A DNA stretch of 6,397 bases from an uncultured Bacilli bacterium (GTDB lineage Bacteria; Bacillota_I; Bacilli_A; RF39; UBA660): assembly GCA_910587325.1 (NCBI GenBank), contig CAJUKB010000040.1, positions 1 to 6,397 of the forward strand. The letters run 5' to 3'. Position numbers and translations under genes: made by a program. Within the stretch, counting starts at the first letter, position 1; each line of letters begins with the position of its first letter. A model generated the notes under the pieces. That model was given only the letters and a program-made list of their open reading frames with translations. It did not search any database and was not told the DNA's origin. Shown here one piece after another: positions 5,941-6,397 of the stretch.

Positions 5941-5991
5941 ATGAGTATTATTTTACGAGGGGGGGTTGGTCTTTCGAAAGTAAGAAAGTGA
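5941..5991 (+). CDS. Possible 16-residue leader ORF overlapping the peptide gene
   Basis: ATG at 5941 opens MSIILRGGVGLSKVRK and stops at TGA 5989-5991, overlapping the GTG (5988-5990) of the hydrophobic peptide. The overlap would allow reinitiation. It contains the only long G run in the window (seven G, 5959-5965). No ribosome binding site precedes its ATG, which argues against it. Confidence 0.2.
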   Translation: MSIILRGGVGLSKVRK

Positions 5992-6077
5992 GTGATGTTG
6001 CAAAAAAAGAGATTCGTTTTCTTCGAGTAATTATTATTCTATTAATTGTGGTATTGGTTCTACAATTATGCAAATAA
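5988..6077 (+). CDS. Putative type I toxin-like single-helix peptide
   Basis: A 29-residue peptide, (V/M)SDVAKKEIRFLRVIIILL followed by IVVLVLQLCK. A short charged N-terminus (residues 3-13) leads into an uninterrupted hydrophobic helix (about 14-25), and the peptide ends in Lys. This is the build of the membrane-acting toxins of type I systems in Firmicutes, though I do not recognise a named family (not Fst, TxpA or BsrG by sequence). It has its own promoter and a long leader. GTG is the only usual start in frame, since the frame is open upstream to 5877 without ATG. The ribosome site is weak (GAAAG, 5976-5980, or further away GAGG at 5957-5960), and the G of the GTG can pair in a small hairpin (CTTTC 5971-5975 with GAAAG 5984-5988). 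Poor translation initiation is common for such toxins. A convergent RNA covers the 3' end. Confidence 0.55.
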   Translation: MSDVAKKEIRFLRVIIILLIVVLVLQLCK

Positions 6078-6120
6078 AAAGGCGCTAATTACTATAGAGA
6101 TATAGTGATATAACGCTTCC
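6076..6120 (-). terminator. Terminator of the antisense RNA
   Basis: The arms 6080-6096 and 6101-6118 form a stem of about 16 pairs around a 4-nt loop (GAGA on plus, TCTC on minus) with one bulge and one mismatch. On the minus strand a T run follows (6076-6080). The plus strand has no T run after it, so it works in the antisense direction. Confidence 0.65.
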
Positions 6121-6157
6121 AAAAACGTAGGCGTTATCTAATTTGATAACACTTACG
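6076..6157 (-). ncRNA. Predicted antisense RNA to the peptide mRNA 3' end
   Basis: A minus-strand promoter (6163-6191) would start an RNA near 6157. It would fold into two stem-loops (6123-6157 region and 6080-6118) and end in the T run at 6076-6080, about 82 nt in all. It is complementary to the 3' untranslated part of the peptide mRNA and reaches the peptide's stop codon. The arrangement is that of RatA against txpA and SR4 against bsrG, where the antisense RNA promotes toxin mRNA decay. The function is inferred from layout alone. Confidence 0.5.
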
Positions 6158-6160
6158 TTT
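6123..6160 (+). terminator. Long hairpin, likely 3' end of the peptide mRNA
   Basis: The arms 6123-6138 and 6145-6160 pair over 15 of 16 positions (one C-A mismatch, one G-T) with a 6-nt loop. On the plus strand it is followed by a modest T-rich tail (the TTT ends the stem, then ATATTGT). It would end the toxin-like transcript at about 250 nt, and its complement forms the 5' stem-loop of the antisense RNA. Confidence 0.5.
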
Positions 6161-6162
6161 AT

Positions 6163-6191
6163 ATTGTACACAATCTTGTGTTTTTCTACAA
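6163..6191 (-). promoter_or_regulatory. Antisense promoter facing the peptide gene
   Basis: The minus strand reads TTGTAG (6191-6186), 17 bases, then TACAAT (6168-6163). Each hexamer is close to the sigma-A consensus and the spacing is ideal. It points straight into the two hairpins and toward the peptide ORF. Confidence 0.6.
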
Positions 6192-6210
6192 CATTTTTTT
6201 CAGGTATATA

Positions 6211-6239
6211 TTGCAAATTTTATAGGAACCCATTAGAAT
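6211..6239 (+). promoter_or_regulatory. Promoter upstream of the right-end small ORF
   Basis: TTGCAA (6211-6216), 17 bases, TAGAAT (6234-6239): the same two hexamers and spacing as the rpsT promoter, but without the TGn extension. Predicted start near 6246, about 60 bases before the ATG at 6309. Confidence 0.55.
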
Positions 6240-6308
6240 AATAAATTACAAGAAGAGGATTATTTATAGAAGAAGAAAAGAATAAAACACATCAGAAAGG
6301 ACGTCATT

Positions 6309-6371
6309 ATGACAAATAATTTGTTACAAGAAATTTTATTAAAAGTTGTGTTAAACATTAAGACTGATTGA
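6309..6371 (+). CDS. Possible 20-residue ORF at the right end
   Basis: ATG at 6309 lies seven bases after AAAGGA and encodes MTNNLLQEILLKVVLNIKTD before TGA at 6369-6371. The peptide is an amphipathic helix in outline, with acidic and basic residues spaced among leucines and valines. It has a plausible promoter and leader. The frame stays open after the TGA to the window end (only eight codons, not significant), so this could be a true small gene or leader, or the broken start of a longer gene. I recognise no family. Confidence 0.4.
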   Translation: MTNNLLQEILLKVVLNIKTD

Positions 6372-6397
6372 TATATTCAACATAAGCAACGTTCAAA

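Noticed and set aside
5994..6029. Alternative ORF MLQKKRFVFFE starting at ATG 5994 inside the peptide gene.
   Set aside because: Only 11 codons; the overlapping frame from GTG 5988 gives a coherent membrane helix and explains the locus better.
1..6397. tRNA genes, CRISPR arrays, insertion sequences or TGA-as-Trp coding.
   Set aside because: No cloverleaf, regular repeats or transposase were seen. Trp is TGG in the large genes, and none of them needs TGA read-through.

Overview
The window is AT-rich (about 30% GC by eye) with strong AAGGAG-type ribosome binding sites, extended -10 promoters and hairpin/T-run terminators. It encodes the forespore protease Gpr and the engulfment hydrolase SpoIIP. 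This points to an endospore-forming, low-GC Firmicute, probably of the Bacilli/Erysipelotrichia side. The order rpsT (divergent), gpr, spoIIP, small membrane gene matches the Bacillus subtilis order rpsT, gpr, spoIIP, yqxA. The genus cannot be told from the sequence. All large ORFs close with TAA or TAG and Trp is TGG, so the standard bacterial code fits.

Left part (1-2223): mscL (minus), a mechanosensitive channel, diverges from a Nudix hydrolase gene (plus). A very short ORF follows, its stop overlapping the start of miaA (tRNA dimethylallyltransferase), and a strong bidirectional terminator closes the unit. At the far left an extended -10 promoter points out of the window.

Middle (2224-3740): a membrane-anchored transglutaminase-like protein and rpsT (ribosomal protein S20) lie on the minus strand. 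rpsT has its own sigma-A-type promoter, whose spacer holds a perfect 7-5-7 inverted repeat, and a terminator hairpin that includes its stop codon.

Sporulation cluster (3705-5845): gpr has an apparent sigma-G/sigma-F promoter. It is followed by spoIIP and, almost touching it, a small membrane protein in the yqxA position. Gpr would degrade SASPs at germination; SpoIIP remodels septal peptidoglycan during engulfment.

Right end (5846-6397): there is no large gene, but the stretch is highly organised. A sigma-A-type promoter leads to a 29-codon ORF for a single-helix hydrophobic peptide. A convergent promoter would make an antisense RNA of about 82 nt that covers the 3' end of that transcript and finishes at its own terminator beside the peptide's stop codon. 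This is the layout of type I toxin-antitoxin loci such as txpA/RatA and bsrG/SR4, and it is the best candidate here for an undescribed system. A further promoter and a 20-codon ORF lie to its right.
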